From Ianthella basta (taxonomy: Eukaryota > Porifera > Demospongiae > Verongiida > Ianthellidae): a stretch of DNA of 64,000 bases. The notes under the pieces were generated by a model. It saw only the letters and a list, made by a program, of their open reading frames with translations, was not told the origin of the DNA and did not search any database. Both the position numbers and the translations under genes were made by a program. How positions within the stretch are numbered: the stretch's first letter is position 1; every line of letters begins with the position of its first letter. The stretch lies in the NCBI GenBank assembly GCA_964019415.1, contig OZ025885.1, forward strand, positions 3,988,120-4,052,119, read 5' to 3'. Shown here in pieces: positions 12,201 through 20,239 of this stretch.

Positions 12201-15200
12201 GGAAAGTTTGGTGTTGATGCGTCGTTGCTCGCGGGAGGACTTCGCGAACAACCGTTCTGCTCAACTCCTCTTTATATGGAGTTTAATAGTAGTTTAAACG
12301 GAGTTAATGACCGCAATGACCGCCAATGGGGTTATACATGTGCGTGTAGATTGCTGCAGGTAGCTACGCAATAATTTTAGGCTGACGTCTACTCCGCCAA
12401 AGTGGCGGCGTATTAGCTTGCAGCCTTGCTGCACCAATTACCAGCGTGCAGCTTGCTAGTAACGCCGTGTTGTTAGCAACCGAGTCATTCTGTTCTTCAA
12501 CACCCGTTGAAGAAGGCTCCCTCCCACCCACCTTGTATAATTATGCTCATGTTTCAGTTGTAAACCGTATACCAAGTGTCAATCGAATTCTGACTGCTCC
12601 TTGCAGGAGTAGCTACATAATCGGTTTATCTGTGTTACTACACTTAATTTGCCACTGCCCTAGGAGGTGGCTGAAAATGCTTTAGTCGCCACAAGACCTA
12701 TGGCCGTTCTGATCTGAGCATTTCTTTCTAAGGACGCATAATTATAGTTTGGTTAGGGCGCGAAGTCAATGGCTTGTTCCCAGGTTTCCATAGCACATAT
12801 TCCCCCTACGACGGCTGCTCACCTATGTTGCTGCTCTCTTTCTCCTTCTTAGCTAGGGGGATGTGCCCTGTGGCCTCCATGCCAGATTGGGGGGCAGGGG
12901 CTCTTTCCATTGGCACGGTGTCAATGTGATCAGGCAACTAGGGTATGCGGTATGACCTCAAGAGTTCATAATCCAAAGCACTTTGTCAGAGGTAGTTTGG
13001 TTGGTGTCCACAAACCTAAGGTCTATTCGCTCATTGCTCAATAGAGAGTTGGTTATTGGCTGGCCGAAGTCGGCCATTTTTATCTTGACTGGGTAAAAAG
13101 AAATCGCAAAGGTAATTTCAAAGCCGCCGGTACTTCCAGTGTACTCAGGAAGGTTGTGGACATCAACCTTAGCGGTTCGGTATAGTTAGCTTGAGGCGTA
13201 ACCATACCGCATACCTTTGCCTTCCACCAACCCATCACATCAATTTGATAAAGTGGGTGAAAGGCCGATTCAGTCCACTGCCCCCCAATCTGGCCCACAG
13301 GGAAGTGGGATTGGTACCGATGGTGCAGTAAGTTAATTATGGTAAGGGCCAGATACCATTGCTAATGAAGGTCATTAAATATATAGATAGACATGAATAA
13401 GTATGTATGCTACAGGCACTAAAACAAGAAATGTCACCATACACATGGCAAAATAGTGTAGTAAAACGTTTTTCGAAACACAATTGTGATAGTTTAGTTT
13501 CTGCCTTGAAATCTCTGCAATATGGTATCTACTATCTTGAGTAGCTACATAGGCAACAGGGAGTGTGGGATTCCAGATGATACAGGGCTGTATGGGAACG
13601 TTTGAGCTGTACTTCCAATGATTTCCCTGTATGGTAAGTGACAGGGACTGTGCATGTCTTAGAAAGGTCAGGGCTATTATGTATTGTTTGATGGTTGTGT
13701 GTTTATGTACAAATGAGGGCCAAAGTGAGATATGTGAAAAACTAAGAAGGTACATGTAAAGATTTTGAACTGTGGCAATTCCAGATGATGCTGATACAAT
13801 CCTTTGGGATTTGGGAGTGTTAAGAAACACGGTCTGTTGAAGAGGGTTTTTGAGGATTCAGAGATTGTGAGGGTTCTTCATCAAGATGAAGAACCCTCTT
13901 TAGCAGACTGTGTTTCGTAACACTCCCAAATCCAAAAGGATTGTACTAGCATCACTAAGAAGCTTCTTTGGGTATTTGGCAAATTGCCTGTAATTTGTAG
14001 ACATGTACATACCCAATTACAGTATTCTTGTACTGATGCTTAGTACATGCTGGATACAGGTGTGTTTTAGTGCAGTAAGTGGAGCTACCCCATCATTTCT
14101 CCTTCCTATTTCTATTTAGACTGTGTTCGGACTTGTCAGAATGGAGGAACACTTGATTCAGGATCCTGTACATGTATGTGTCCAGGGAGCTTCAGTGGAG
14201 ATGACTGTGGAGGTGAGTTGGTCAGAACTTTGTACATACTGTAATTACTTGTCATGTATTCCAATACATTGCAGCTGGCACCTAGTTTATGCGTACAGTA
14301 TATCTTCTGATTTTTGTCCTTTCAACTACTCGTCATCTCGACAAACCGTGCCGTTTTCTTGTAATTCCCTGATGAAATTAGATGTCTTCAAATTCCACGT
14401 CTTTCTTTCCAATTCGTCATCATTGTATTAGTTTACTATTGTGACATCACTTTCCTTTTTATAGCTAAAGGTGCTTGTGATGGACGAAATGTTGCTCTGG
14501 TAGGCATTGAGTTCACCTGATAGCCCTCTAACCTTTGCACACTTCGGCGCCATGATTTCCAGAAGTGCGCCGCGCTGTTCTATATACTGTTTAAACAAAC
14601 TCCATGAGGGTAGTTTTTCATCCTCAGGCTTTTTTAATTTTTCTAATTCATACAAGGGACCTCTTTGCGTTGGTATATTATAATGAACAAATGGTTCAAA
14701 TCCCCCTTCAAGCAACTAAAGTACTAGGCAAGAGAGGAAGTTGAAATATAGAAAGTCAATAGCGGCTCCTCTTAGATCGTGCCATTTTAAAATGCCTGTC
14801 GCTTGGTCTTCATGATATTAGGAGCTATATCTCACAAGAGAGTCTTTCAACAGGCTTCTTACTAGTATTACCATGTAAACACATACCTATGTCCTAATTT
14901 CGTTTGATAGATAGACGGCGAAATGCGGACATAGATTATTGCAAGCCTTGTAAATCATAGACCTCGAGTGTCGCCATCTTGAATTGCCTGAATATCAGAC
15001 AGCATGGTAGTGCTGTCTATGTAGGGATGGCAGTGGTTGTTTGTATGCTGTAATACAAATGAAAAGTCGCGCTACTCCTGAACAGGACCAAAAACCGGCA
15101 AACGAAGCTTACCACGACGAAGCGGGGACTGAACAGTGCACATAACTAACCTTACTTCACAACGAAGGTGCGCCTACACGTAGATAGCACCCTCGACATT

Positions 15201-18200
15201 TCCCACGTTCTCTTCTTCTTCTTCTTCTTCTTCTTTGACAGCCATAGCGCACGAACCAGAGGGACCAGGAAAATACTTCGCGCACCATATTGCACCATTT
15301 TTGGCTGGCTGCATTCCTTTGTAGGTTAGAAGGCGGCGCGAGTTAGTGCGGAAGACAGCGCTTGCCACAACTCCTGCCGTGTTGCTTGGCCAAGCGGGAC
15401 GGACACCATTTTTAAATTACGTAATTAAACCGGATGAAACCGGAGTGACTGATAGTCTCGTCCCCAGCCCACTTCCAGCCGCCATTTTTAATTGGGCCAG
15501 GAGGTGGTCTGGTGTTTATAGTCGAAATCCTTGGCACTCCAGCTCGCTAGTGAGCTGGCCAATCAGATTATCGGAAAGTGTAAACGTCATCAACGTCATT
15601 GTACGTAACGGTGTGACAGTCATGGATATCCCGATTAGAAACGAAAGGAGTTGCGTTGGACCTTGTGAGAGATGCTGTCAAGCAGGCCTGCCTTGACCTG
15701 GGATACGCCGCAGCTACGAGCGACCAAGTCAAAGCGATTACAGAGTTTCTGCAAGGAAGGGATGTTATCGTCTCCCTGCCTACCGGCGAAGGGAAGTCTC
15801 TTTGCGCACGATTGAGGCGTTCATTATGCAGATCAGTATGTTGGAACCAGGTCTTCCAGTCGTGTTCACGACCCTACTCCATGTGATCTGGGCAGCAACA
15901 TGTTCGGTGGCTGTGGCATTCACAGCTGCCTGAAGAAGAATCGCTTCTTTTGCATATTTGGAATGCCTTGCATGCTGAAAATAAATGAGCATTGCCCTCC
16001 AACAACGCAAGATGCGCTTGCCATCTCCCTCTCTAATTGCGTCACAAAATTCCAGCAGTAGCAGGCCATCATTTAGTACGGCTGAAGCATAGTTGAACAC
16101 ACCATCCACTGCAATGCGGCGTACCGTCCTCTGTTGCCATCTTAGTGCCCAGGCCCCTGCTACGCGACTGGAGCTAGTGCGCAACAAAAGCTGGTACACC
16201 ATTGCGAACCTCACTTCACCATCATAGTGATGTTTGGTTGTGACGTTGCTTGTTGTGACGTCACAAATGCAAAGGATTTGGACTATGAACACCAGACTAC
16301 CTCTCGGCCGTGCCATTAAAAATGGCGGCCGGAAGTAGGCTGGGGACGAGACTAAGTGACTGGTGCCATTGTTAGCAGCTGCAGCAGTTAGCTTGTGCAC
16401 CGTTTGAAGGACTTTCGCGGTCGTGCGTGCATTTCCCCACCTAGGTTGGCTTCGTGTCGCCGTTTCTCGCTGGGTTAGCGCAGAACCTAGGTGCTAGCCC
16501 ACTCTTTGAGCTCCAGGATTACAGAAATGAGGTGTAATGCCTGCACCAATGCCCTATGGTTGAGACTAAGTGTGTTGCTTCAGCTTAGCTGCCCACTATA
16601 AAAAGTACAGAAACTAGAAATAATAAAATTTTCTACAAAAATTGTAAGGATGTAGGGATGACATCAAAAGTACAGAAACAAGTAAAGGCTGTTACACAGT
16701 GAAGCATTAACCAGCGTCCCTACATTCAAGGGTGTAGGACTATAAGGTGCAACATTCTTGCATGTAGGGACCATGGTTAATGCTCCACTGTGTAACAGCC
16801 TTTACTTGTTTCTGTACTTTTTATGCCATCCCTACATCCTTACAATTTTTGTAGAAAATTTTTATTATTTCTATACATACATAGTCCATTACGAACATGA
16901 AGCCATACGAATACCTAAAAGTGAAAGCAATTATAGGATTGCCTTTGGCGCCCCAAAAATTAGAGGTGTACGGTAAATATTCTACTTCCGTGTTGTGGTC
17001 TGTATTGAACTGTCATGGGCAATCTTCAGTTGCACTTGGTTTGTTTCTCCTGCTTATGTAAGGAAGTGTTATACGCTCATCAACTCTTTGGTTCAATTGC
17101 CAGTCCCTCAGCTCACACTATTCTGTCATGATTGTTGACCCATTCGTGATGACAGACAAATTCTTTACCTACTGCAAATGTCCAAATGACCTTGTAGACA
17201 TGGTAGCCACACACTGCTGTTTGCAGTGTGATTAGCTAGCTAGTTATATGTAGCTAAGGGAATTTGGAATGCTGAGTAACTCCAGGGAAGTGTGGTTTAT
17301 TATCCTGTTGAGTTACTGTTGTTCGTTTCTATGATTTTAGTGCTGGCCATTCATAAATCTCTTTCATTTTAACAGACATTTTTTATGCACAACACTAGTT
17401 TTAAATATTGGATTCCTCAGCCATCTTGTTTGTTCTGCCTCTCATCACCATGGAAGATGAAAGCTTGCTACGTACCTACCTATAATGTGTATAAAACATT
17501 TAAGATACATACAGTACTGTACTTCTTTCATTTTACAATGTTCTCCTCCCTTAGTTTGCAGCCTCAGCTGTGTGAATGGTGGAATACTTAACGCTAGCAG
17601 CTGCACATGTGATTGTCCACCAATCTACACTGGAACCAGGTGTGAAAGTGAGTGAGTATGGCTAATGTCATCATCCAAGCAGAGTACATGTTTTGACACA
17701 GCTTTGTGTCCATTATAATAATGGGCTGTCCTCATGCTCCACAGTTGGATTAATGCTAGTGAATTCATTGCTTACATACGTAACACTGCATCAGCCCCTC
17801 ACAGACCTCACCTAGAGACACATGGAAAGAGGCTTTTAGCACTAGCTGTTCCTATGCACTTTCCACCCACAAATGAACTGCTGGAGATCTTGTATGATAA
17901 TGAAGAGCGCCATTGCCATGACTTGCACAGTAGAGACAGTAACTGACAGCTGTGGAAACACTCCAGTCACTCTGAATTGGCCATTGCTTTCATTGGCAAG
18001 CACTGAGTGGCCATAGTTATGCATGCAGGCATAGGTCAATCAAGTTACAGCAAGTGGTAGAACCCTGTCAGGTCCATCCACACAAGACGTAATAAACCGA
18101 TAAAAGTAGATTAGGAACACCTTACTGTATATAAAGTAAGGCATGAATGCAAGGCCTTAAAGAAAGTTCTATTTCTTTGCCTTTGCAGGTCTGGAGCTTG

Positions 18201-19283
18201 CAATAGTGGTTGGACCTGCAGTTGGTGGTGTTGTTGTCATCGGCTTAACTATTCTCATCATTATCATTGTCATTGTAATGTGGTGGAGGTTCAGAGGTCA
18301 GTTTGGAGGTTTGACCACTGAAGCACACATGCACACACATGCATGTGGAATATGGCAAATGGAAGCTCACTTGCGTAGCTGTCTTGTGGGTATGGTCCCC
18401 TTGACACTTGGGTACGGAGACTTGTAGGCATGCCATAAGCATGTCATGTGATTAGTATATGAATTGCTAATAATTATATGCATACATACTCTTTAATGGG
18501 ATGAGTGGTGAAGCTTGCTAGTTTATGCAGCTGATGATGGCTGTGAAGTCCTTTCCCATTCCTGTCACCGTTCAAGGCAGATATACAATGCCATGTAGTT
18601 CTAGCTATTAGCCTACATTACCTGTATACACATACGTAGATACACAACTACACATGCTCAGGGGAGGTTGCAGCTCACCTGACATGACACATGTTTGTTT
18701 GGTAATCTATAGCTAAGAGTCACAGTATTCATCGAAGTTATTTTGTGCGCCTATATTGTGAACACTGCTAAGCACCTGCCCACTATCAGAGGTGGTTTCT
18801 GGATATACTGTAGTCTCGGCATATATCACAGCCAAGACAATTGCTAATGGATTAGGAAAGTAAAGTGCATTTCTATTCATAATGCTTTTTTTTTATCAAA
18901 TTCACATGATAAATTAGTTTCATCATCATGATTATTCACACAATGTACTAATAATCAACCTCATGTACTCCTTACATCGTGTCATACATTCAAGTAGTGT
19001 GCCGAAATGTTGGAACTGTTTCATCACTTCTGGTTTAGGCACATTGCACCTGGCCATACACACTATAACCTACAGTAGTGATGCATACGTGGACCTAAGT
19101 TTTAGCTAAGCTAGTTGTTCCACTATTCAATCCCACCTCTATTCTCTCTATCCAGCCGTATGTTGCAAATCAGCGAAATCTGATGCCAATCCCAAGCATT
19201 GGCAGGACGTGCCTATGCGGCCGAACCCAGCTTATAGTGGAGTGACCCAGTCAGCAACCATTGGGGATGAGAAGAAAGAGTGA
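3156..19283 (+). CDS. Gene A: 3' part of an EGF-repeat single-pass receptor
   Basis: Five exons join in a constant phase 1: 3156-3248, 14120-14212, 17555-17647 (one short EGF module each, 93 bp), 18189-18296 (transmembrane) and 19156-19283 (cytoplasmic tail, TGA stop at 19281). All have GT-AG borders. The product is extracellular EGF modules, a strongly hydrophobic helix and a 42-residue tail containing NPAY, a match to the NPxY signal bound by PTB domains and used in clathrin endocytosis. The 5' exons are not identified; a candidate pair is at 2282-2465 and the start is probably left of the window. The 10.9-kb intron after the first EGF holds the Helitron array. The ligand is unknown. The tail exon has a second copy at 21477-21655. 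Confidence 0.75.
3657..4387 (-). mobile_element. Non-autonomous Helitron, unit D
   Basis: On the - strand it starts with TC (4386-4387 read as GA on +) after an A, and ends with CTAG at 3657-3660 followed by T. A hairpin with arms AAGCCCGC and GGCGGGCTT (about 3664-3686) lies just inside the CTAG. The interior (about 3880-4110) contains an imperfect tandem repeat of roughly 120 bp centred on ATCAGAATGGTGCCA/ATCAGTATGGTGCCA. Only two bases separate it from the next Helitron at 4390. Confidence 0.7.
4390..5187 (-). mobile_element. Non-autonomous Helitron, unit A2
   Basis: Inverted relative to copy A1. The 3' end (left) has CTAG at 4390-4393 with hairpin arms GACCTGCCC and GGGCAGGT beside it. 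The 5' end (right) reads TCTATATATATAAAGAG on the - strand. It lacks the roughly 450-bp internal duplication seen in A1 and in 6640-11290. Its TC end abuts the CTAG of the next unit with no spacer. Confidence 0.78.
5188..5673 (-). mobile_element. Non-autonomous Helitron, unit B
   Basis: The 3' end has CTAG at 5188-5191, preceded on the - strand by CATTCAG and a hairpin of CCCACCC and GGGCGGG arms. The 5' end reads TCTCATTATAATAAACG on the - strand. The interior is unrelated to unit A. A near-identical copy is 11291-11784, and an old diverged copy lies at 38513-38951 in gene C. Confidence 0.78.
5674..6639 (-). mobile_element. Chimeric Helitron, unit C
   Basis: The CTAG (5674-5677) and a GGCGGGGGCC-type hairpin define a third 3' end family, while the 5' end is the A type (TCTATATATATAAATAGG on -). 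Compared with C' at 11785-12280 it carries an extra A-type central block (about 5965-6300). It therefore looks like a recombinant of C and A elements. Confidence 0.7.
7502..7543. repeat. Target-site duplication, left copy (42 bp)
   Basis: 7502-7543 and 10881-10922 are the same 42 bp with a single T/C difference. They flank the retroelement exactly. The same 42 bp occurs only once, inverted, at 403-444 in the uninterrupted Helitron A1, which serves as the empty site. Confidence 0.85.
7544..10880 (+). mobile_element. Complete single-ORF retroelement (RT plus restriction-like endonuclease)
   Basis: A 3337-bp insertion bounded by a 42-bp duplication: a 91-bp 5' leader, one 1034-codon ORF, then about 140 bp of 3' UTR ending near TATAATAGTAACT. 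There are no LTRs, no terminal inverted repeats and no poly(A) tail. A long target duplication, a single ORF and a C-terminal endonuclease fit non-LTR retrotransposons that use a restriction-like enzyme (R2-like layout). The exact clade cannot be named from sequence reading. Confidence 0.8.
7635..10739 (+). CDS. Retroelement polyprotein: CXC-like domain, reverse transcriptase, restriction-like endonuclease
   Basis: 1034 residues, intact. The N terminus (residues 3-35) holds nine cysteines in CxC/CxxC spacing, resembling a CXC (Tesmin/TSO1-like) metal-binding fold. Reverse transcriptase motifs follow: VDASNAF at about 435-441 (motif A, Asp436), a TTQGDP motif B, and YADD at 522-525 (motif C). 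Near the C terminus a C-x-C-x7-H-x3-C cluster (Cys815, Cys817, His825, Cys829) is followed by RHN (838-840) and then D885-V-K887 and FFDVRV, the order seen in R2-type restriction-like endonucleases. The RT would copy element RNA primed at the nicked target; the CXC part may bind DNA. Related proteins are, from memory, widespread in cnidarian and sponge genomes. The start is chosen as the ATG that includes the whole Cys cluster. Confidence 0.85.
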   Translation: MPCCRCNKSGRCTNCTCVKSSKKCNSCLPKRLGNCRNDNQDQTEQETVEFEPQSPQQSPVQVPLQAINEEVSQSIAPDLLPPFEPAQPTNFTWGNRSAEEISTTLNEIYDETVHWRKNLFKVPSGKQGKSFVAELARLFQSYADQSAMEAVALKAAMILPALVLQKPFRTSKSKDHIVFMERRMGLWCAGNFEAILEEGRAIQSRLTQYVSRRDNDNDARRFAELMMKGRLREATRLLSGESGRVLPLDRDVDESTTVRDILRDKHPDGEPLKFSAIAPSEENSFHPVIFEQITGASILNASLHTDGSAGPSGMDAYAWRRLCGSFQKASTNLCEALAKIARRLSSSFVDPKPLTPLVACRLVALDKCPGVRPVGIGEVPRRIISKAILAVIRSDIREVVGSLQLCIGQRLGCEASIHALNETYEEEATEAILLVDASNAFNRLNRKAALSNAMNLCPAIGTILVNTYRSDPCLFIEGETIMSKEGTTQGDPLAMAMYAIATIPLIRQLEIATCAEVEQVWYADDSAAGGRIEKLRKWWDRLLEMGPDYGYYANPSKTWLLVKEEAYEEAMQAFGATNIKITSSGRKYLGTTIGNEEFKEAYVRTKVEEWKAELEKLADIAVSQPQAAYCALNQGLKHRWSYLSRTTENISELLQPIEETIRHKVIPAIIGKSNINDIERKLLALPARLGGLGIDILPEMADQLHVTSRAISQPLKDAIRNGNGNEDLIDAEQDKARKSVKDKSRSQQKRMAAEICDQLLSTMKKAVELAQEKGASVWLTVMPIEEHGFALHKGAFRDAMALRYGWRPQGMPSTCICGKQNDVSHALSCARGGYVIMRHNEIRDAMATLLREVTSSVEVEPTLQPITGERMNHQSAKMDDNCRLDVKCRGFWSGSQDAFFDVRVFNPLASSHQSASIQAIYKAQEQEKKRAYDQRVREIEHGSFTPLVMSITGGMSSSATIFYSRLAGMISEKRSEAYSKVMNLIRCRIQFSLLRSAITAIRSSRSSNHVTLSGLNLDCIPMIIAEGRIPPAAD
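10881..10922. repeat. Target-site duplication, right copy (42 bp)
   Basis: Right-hand partner of 7502-7543, with one mismatch. The Helitron sequence resumes immediately after it. Confidence 0.85.
11291..11784 (-). mobile_element. Non-autonomous Helitron, unit B'
   Basis: Near-identical to 5188-5673. CTAG is at 11291-11294 and the 5' TC end at 11783-11784 (- strand TCTATATCTTATTATAATAAACG, slightly longer than in B). It abuts the CTAG of C' without a spacer. Confidence 0.78.
11785..12280 (-). mobile_element. Non-autonomous Helitron, unit C'
   Basis: CTAG is at 11785-11788 with the same hairpin type as unit C (GCAAGGCCCCCGCC on +). The 5' end is A-like but degraded (TCCATATAAAGAGG on -), and the flanking base is not the expected A. 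It is the last unit of the array. Confidence 0.7.
12281..12849. other. Non-coding intron stretch
   Basis: Between the Helitron array and a foldback repeat. A CTCCGCC/GGCGGCG hairpin is present near 12400. No exon with a plausible frame and splice borders is visible. Confidence 0.4.
12850..13312. repeat. Imperfect foldback repeat of about 460 bp
   Basis: Several blocks pair in inverted order around a centre near 13085: CCAGATTGGGGGGCAG near 12882 with its complement near 13285; TATGCGGTATG near 12944 with CATACCGCATA near 13204; and GGTGTCCACAA near 13003 with TTGTGGACATC near 13153. Mismatches and unpaired stretches suggest an old foldback transposon. There is no coding sequence. Confidence 0.55.
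13530..13700 (+). repeat. Duplicated intron segment before EGF exon 2
   Basis: Similar to about 2835-3015 and 30655-30830. It sits upstream of the EGF exon at 14120 just as 2835-3015 sits upstream of the exon at 3156. Confidence 0.5.
13787..13953. mobile_element. 167-bp foldback MITE with nested hairpin
   Basis: Arms 13787-13850 and about 13890-13953 pair (for example TTTGGGAGTGTTA against TAACACTCCCAAA). Near the centre is a separate hairpin GAGGGTTCTTCATC/GATGAAGAACCCTC. The paralogous intron segment before the exon at 3156 lacks this insertion. Confidence 0.65.
14120..14212 (+). CDS. Gene A EGF exon 2
   Basis: 93 bp, acceptor CTATTTAG, donor GTGAGT, phase 1-1. Six cysteines with the same spacing as the exon at 3156; QNGG is conserved and the C-terminal half reads CPGSFSGDDC. 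Confidence 0.8.
14428..14715 (-). CDS. Hypothetical 95-residue ORF in intron
   Basis: An open frame on the strand opposite gene A, inside the intron between 14212 and 17555. It is Lys/Glu/Leu-rich with no recognised motif. Composition is not repetitive, so it could be a relic of a mobile-element gene or a chance ORF. No splice sites or promoter support it. Confidence 0.2.
   Translation of the reverse strand: MLEGGFEPFVHYNIPTQRGPLYELEKLKKPEDEKLPSWSLFKQYIEQRGALLEIMAPKCAKVRGLSGELNAYQSNISSITSTFSYKKESDVTIVN
15656..15808 (+). pseudogene. RecQ-like DNA helicase fragment
   Basis: About 50 residues resemble the start of a RecQ helicase core: a segment ending in VSLPTGEGKSLC contains the Walker A motif (GEGKS) preceded by a Q-motif-like stretch. 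Similarity stops just after the Walker A motif and the frame then closes, so motor domain 1 is cut off. It is not a functional gene. Confidence 0.55.
15823..16120 (-). pseudogene. DUF6589-like fragment
   Basis: The - strand frame includes a stretch with REGDGKRILRCW, a Tyr/Lys-rich helix and NTTGRPGSNI, matching from memory the C-terminal part of DUF6589-type proteins that are numerous in cnidarian genomes. The open frame extends to about 16400, but the similarity is limited to this part and stops abruptly. Function unknown. Confidence 0.45.
16615..16873. mobile_element. Foldback MITE, copy 2
   Basis: Arms of about 110 bp pair almost perfectly (AAATAATAAAATTTTCTAC on the left, its complement ending near 16871 on the right). 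It is the same family as 1388-1636, with a better-preserved left end. Confidence 0.75.
16880..16955 (+). repeat. Hairpin-ended repeat module, second copy
   Basis: Carries CATGAAGCCATACGAA and ends with a decayed hairpin (GATTGCCTTTGGCGCCCC) followed by AAAAAT. Same module as 1322-1392 and 53450-53514. Confidence 0.55.
17555..17647 (+). CDS. Gene A EGF exon 3
   Basis: 93 bp, acceptor CCCTTAG, donor GTGAGT, phase 1-1. Six cysteines keep the family spacing, with VNGGILNASSC and CPPIYTGTRC, making this the most diverged of the three gene A modules. It is the last extracellular module before the membrane exon. Confidence 0.8.
18189..18296 (+). CDS. Gene A transmembrane exon
   Basis: 108 bp, acceptor TTTGCAG, donor GTCAGT, phase 1-1. 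Encodes a short Gly/Pro lead-in, about 25 uninterrupted hydrophobic residues rich in Ile and Val, then MWWRFR as a cytosolic stop-transfer end. There is no second hydrophobic segment, so the protein is single-pass. Confidence 0.8.
19156..19283 (+). CDS. Gene A terminal exon: NPxY-type cytoplasmic tail
   Basis: Acceptor TCTATCCAG, phase 1 entry, stop TGA at 19281-19283. The tail is 42 residues: CC just inside the membrane, basic residues, then NPAYSGVTQS and a Lys/Glu-rich end. NPAY fits the NPxY consensus for PTB-domain binding or endocytosis. Copies of this exon lie at 21477-21655 (intact) and 31085-31206 (acceptor lost, HPAY). Confidence 0.72.
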
Positions 19284-20239
19284 TGGTGGCAACAACCATG
19301 TTTATTAATCCATACAAACAGAACTGCATGTGCAACTTTGCTAAATGAGCTTTGTTGTAGTAGATGCCTTTGGTAGGTTGTTTATAGGAACACACATTAG
19401 TAGCGAACGTACCATGATATACATTTTAAGTTTTTGCATGAAAAATTAGTAACCACGGGGTAGTGTGTCTATGCCCGTTACCCATGGCTAAGTGAATACA
19501 CCCTTTTTTTGAAAAGGGGCATGGCTAGCACACAGTTATACAGACCTTGTAAGATCGAATGTGGGCATGAATATTTAGATTATCTGGATAAGAGCTGAAA
19601 GCCAAACTTTGGCTCACTTTTTACAAAGTTACATAGTGAAAATAGCAGTATATCCAGTGAATATTCAAGCAACACTTTGAGGCAGTAACTCCTACAACAA
19701 CATGATGGCTGACAATTGAAAGAGTGGACATCATTGCTCAATTCAGGGAACATGTGGATCACCTATTATATGTGTGGTCCAGTTGTCTGCATAAATGGGT
19801 TAAAGAAGATACGTAGGTTTACAGTACACAGCCTGTCCATGCGTATTTGTTCTGCTGTCAGCCTTCAAAAGATATGCTAATGTATTCTTGCTCAGTGCTA
19901 TGTGGACCACAATCAAAACTGAACTTACATTAGGCACATTTCATTCTGTACCAGCTTGAGAATGGTCGTCTATATACCACATCAGTGCTGCTAGTGCACA
20001 CTCAGTGGGAAATACAAGAGGTGCAAAGCCATACAGACTGCAAGCTGTCTATGTACCAATTGTACAACTGTACAGTAAGGGGCTTTTCTTCACTTGTTTT
20101 ATAAAGAATACTAGCAATAAACTAAATTTGGTGCAGTGGCACTGTTGTCAAGAATGTGACAAAGTATTGGAGTACATTTCCTTTGGTGGCCTCCTGCAGC
20201 AATGTGAGAATGTTGGTGGATGAATCTCAGTTGTGAATA
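19284..20239. other. 3' flank of gene A and old promoter-like copy
   Basis: About 19290-19540 resembles 31207-31460, the DNA directly upstream of gene C exon 1 (shared phrase ACACCCTTT...GAAAA...GGGC). No signal-peptide exon follows here, so it looks like the upstream region of a deleted gene start. About 19840-20230 is also similar to about 33830-34140 in a gene C intron. Confidence 0.4.

Larger units (their letters stand above)
15447..16361. mobile_element. TIR-flanked composite carrying helicase and DUF6589-like fragments
   Basis: 15452-15495 and 16313-16357 are near-perfect inverted repeats (core GTCTCGTCCCCAGCC and a shared GCCGCCATTTTTAAT). They enclose 0.8 kb holding two unrelated coding fragments in opposite orientation. 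The layout looks like a non-autonomous DNA transposon that has captured gene pieces. Its superfamily is not identifiable by eye. Confidence 0.55.
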
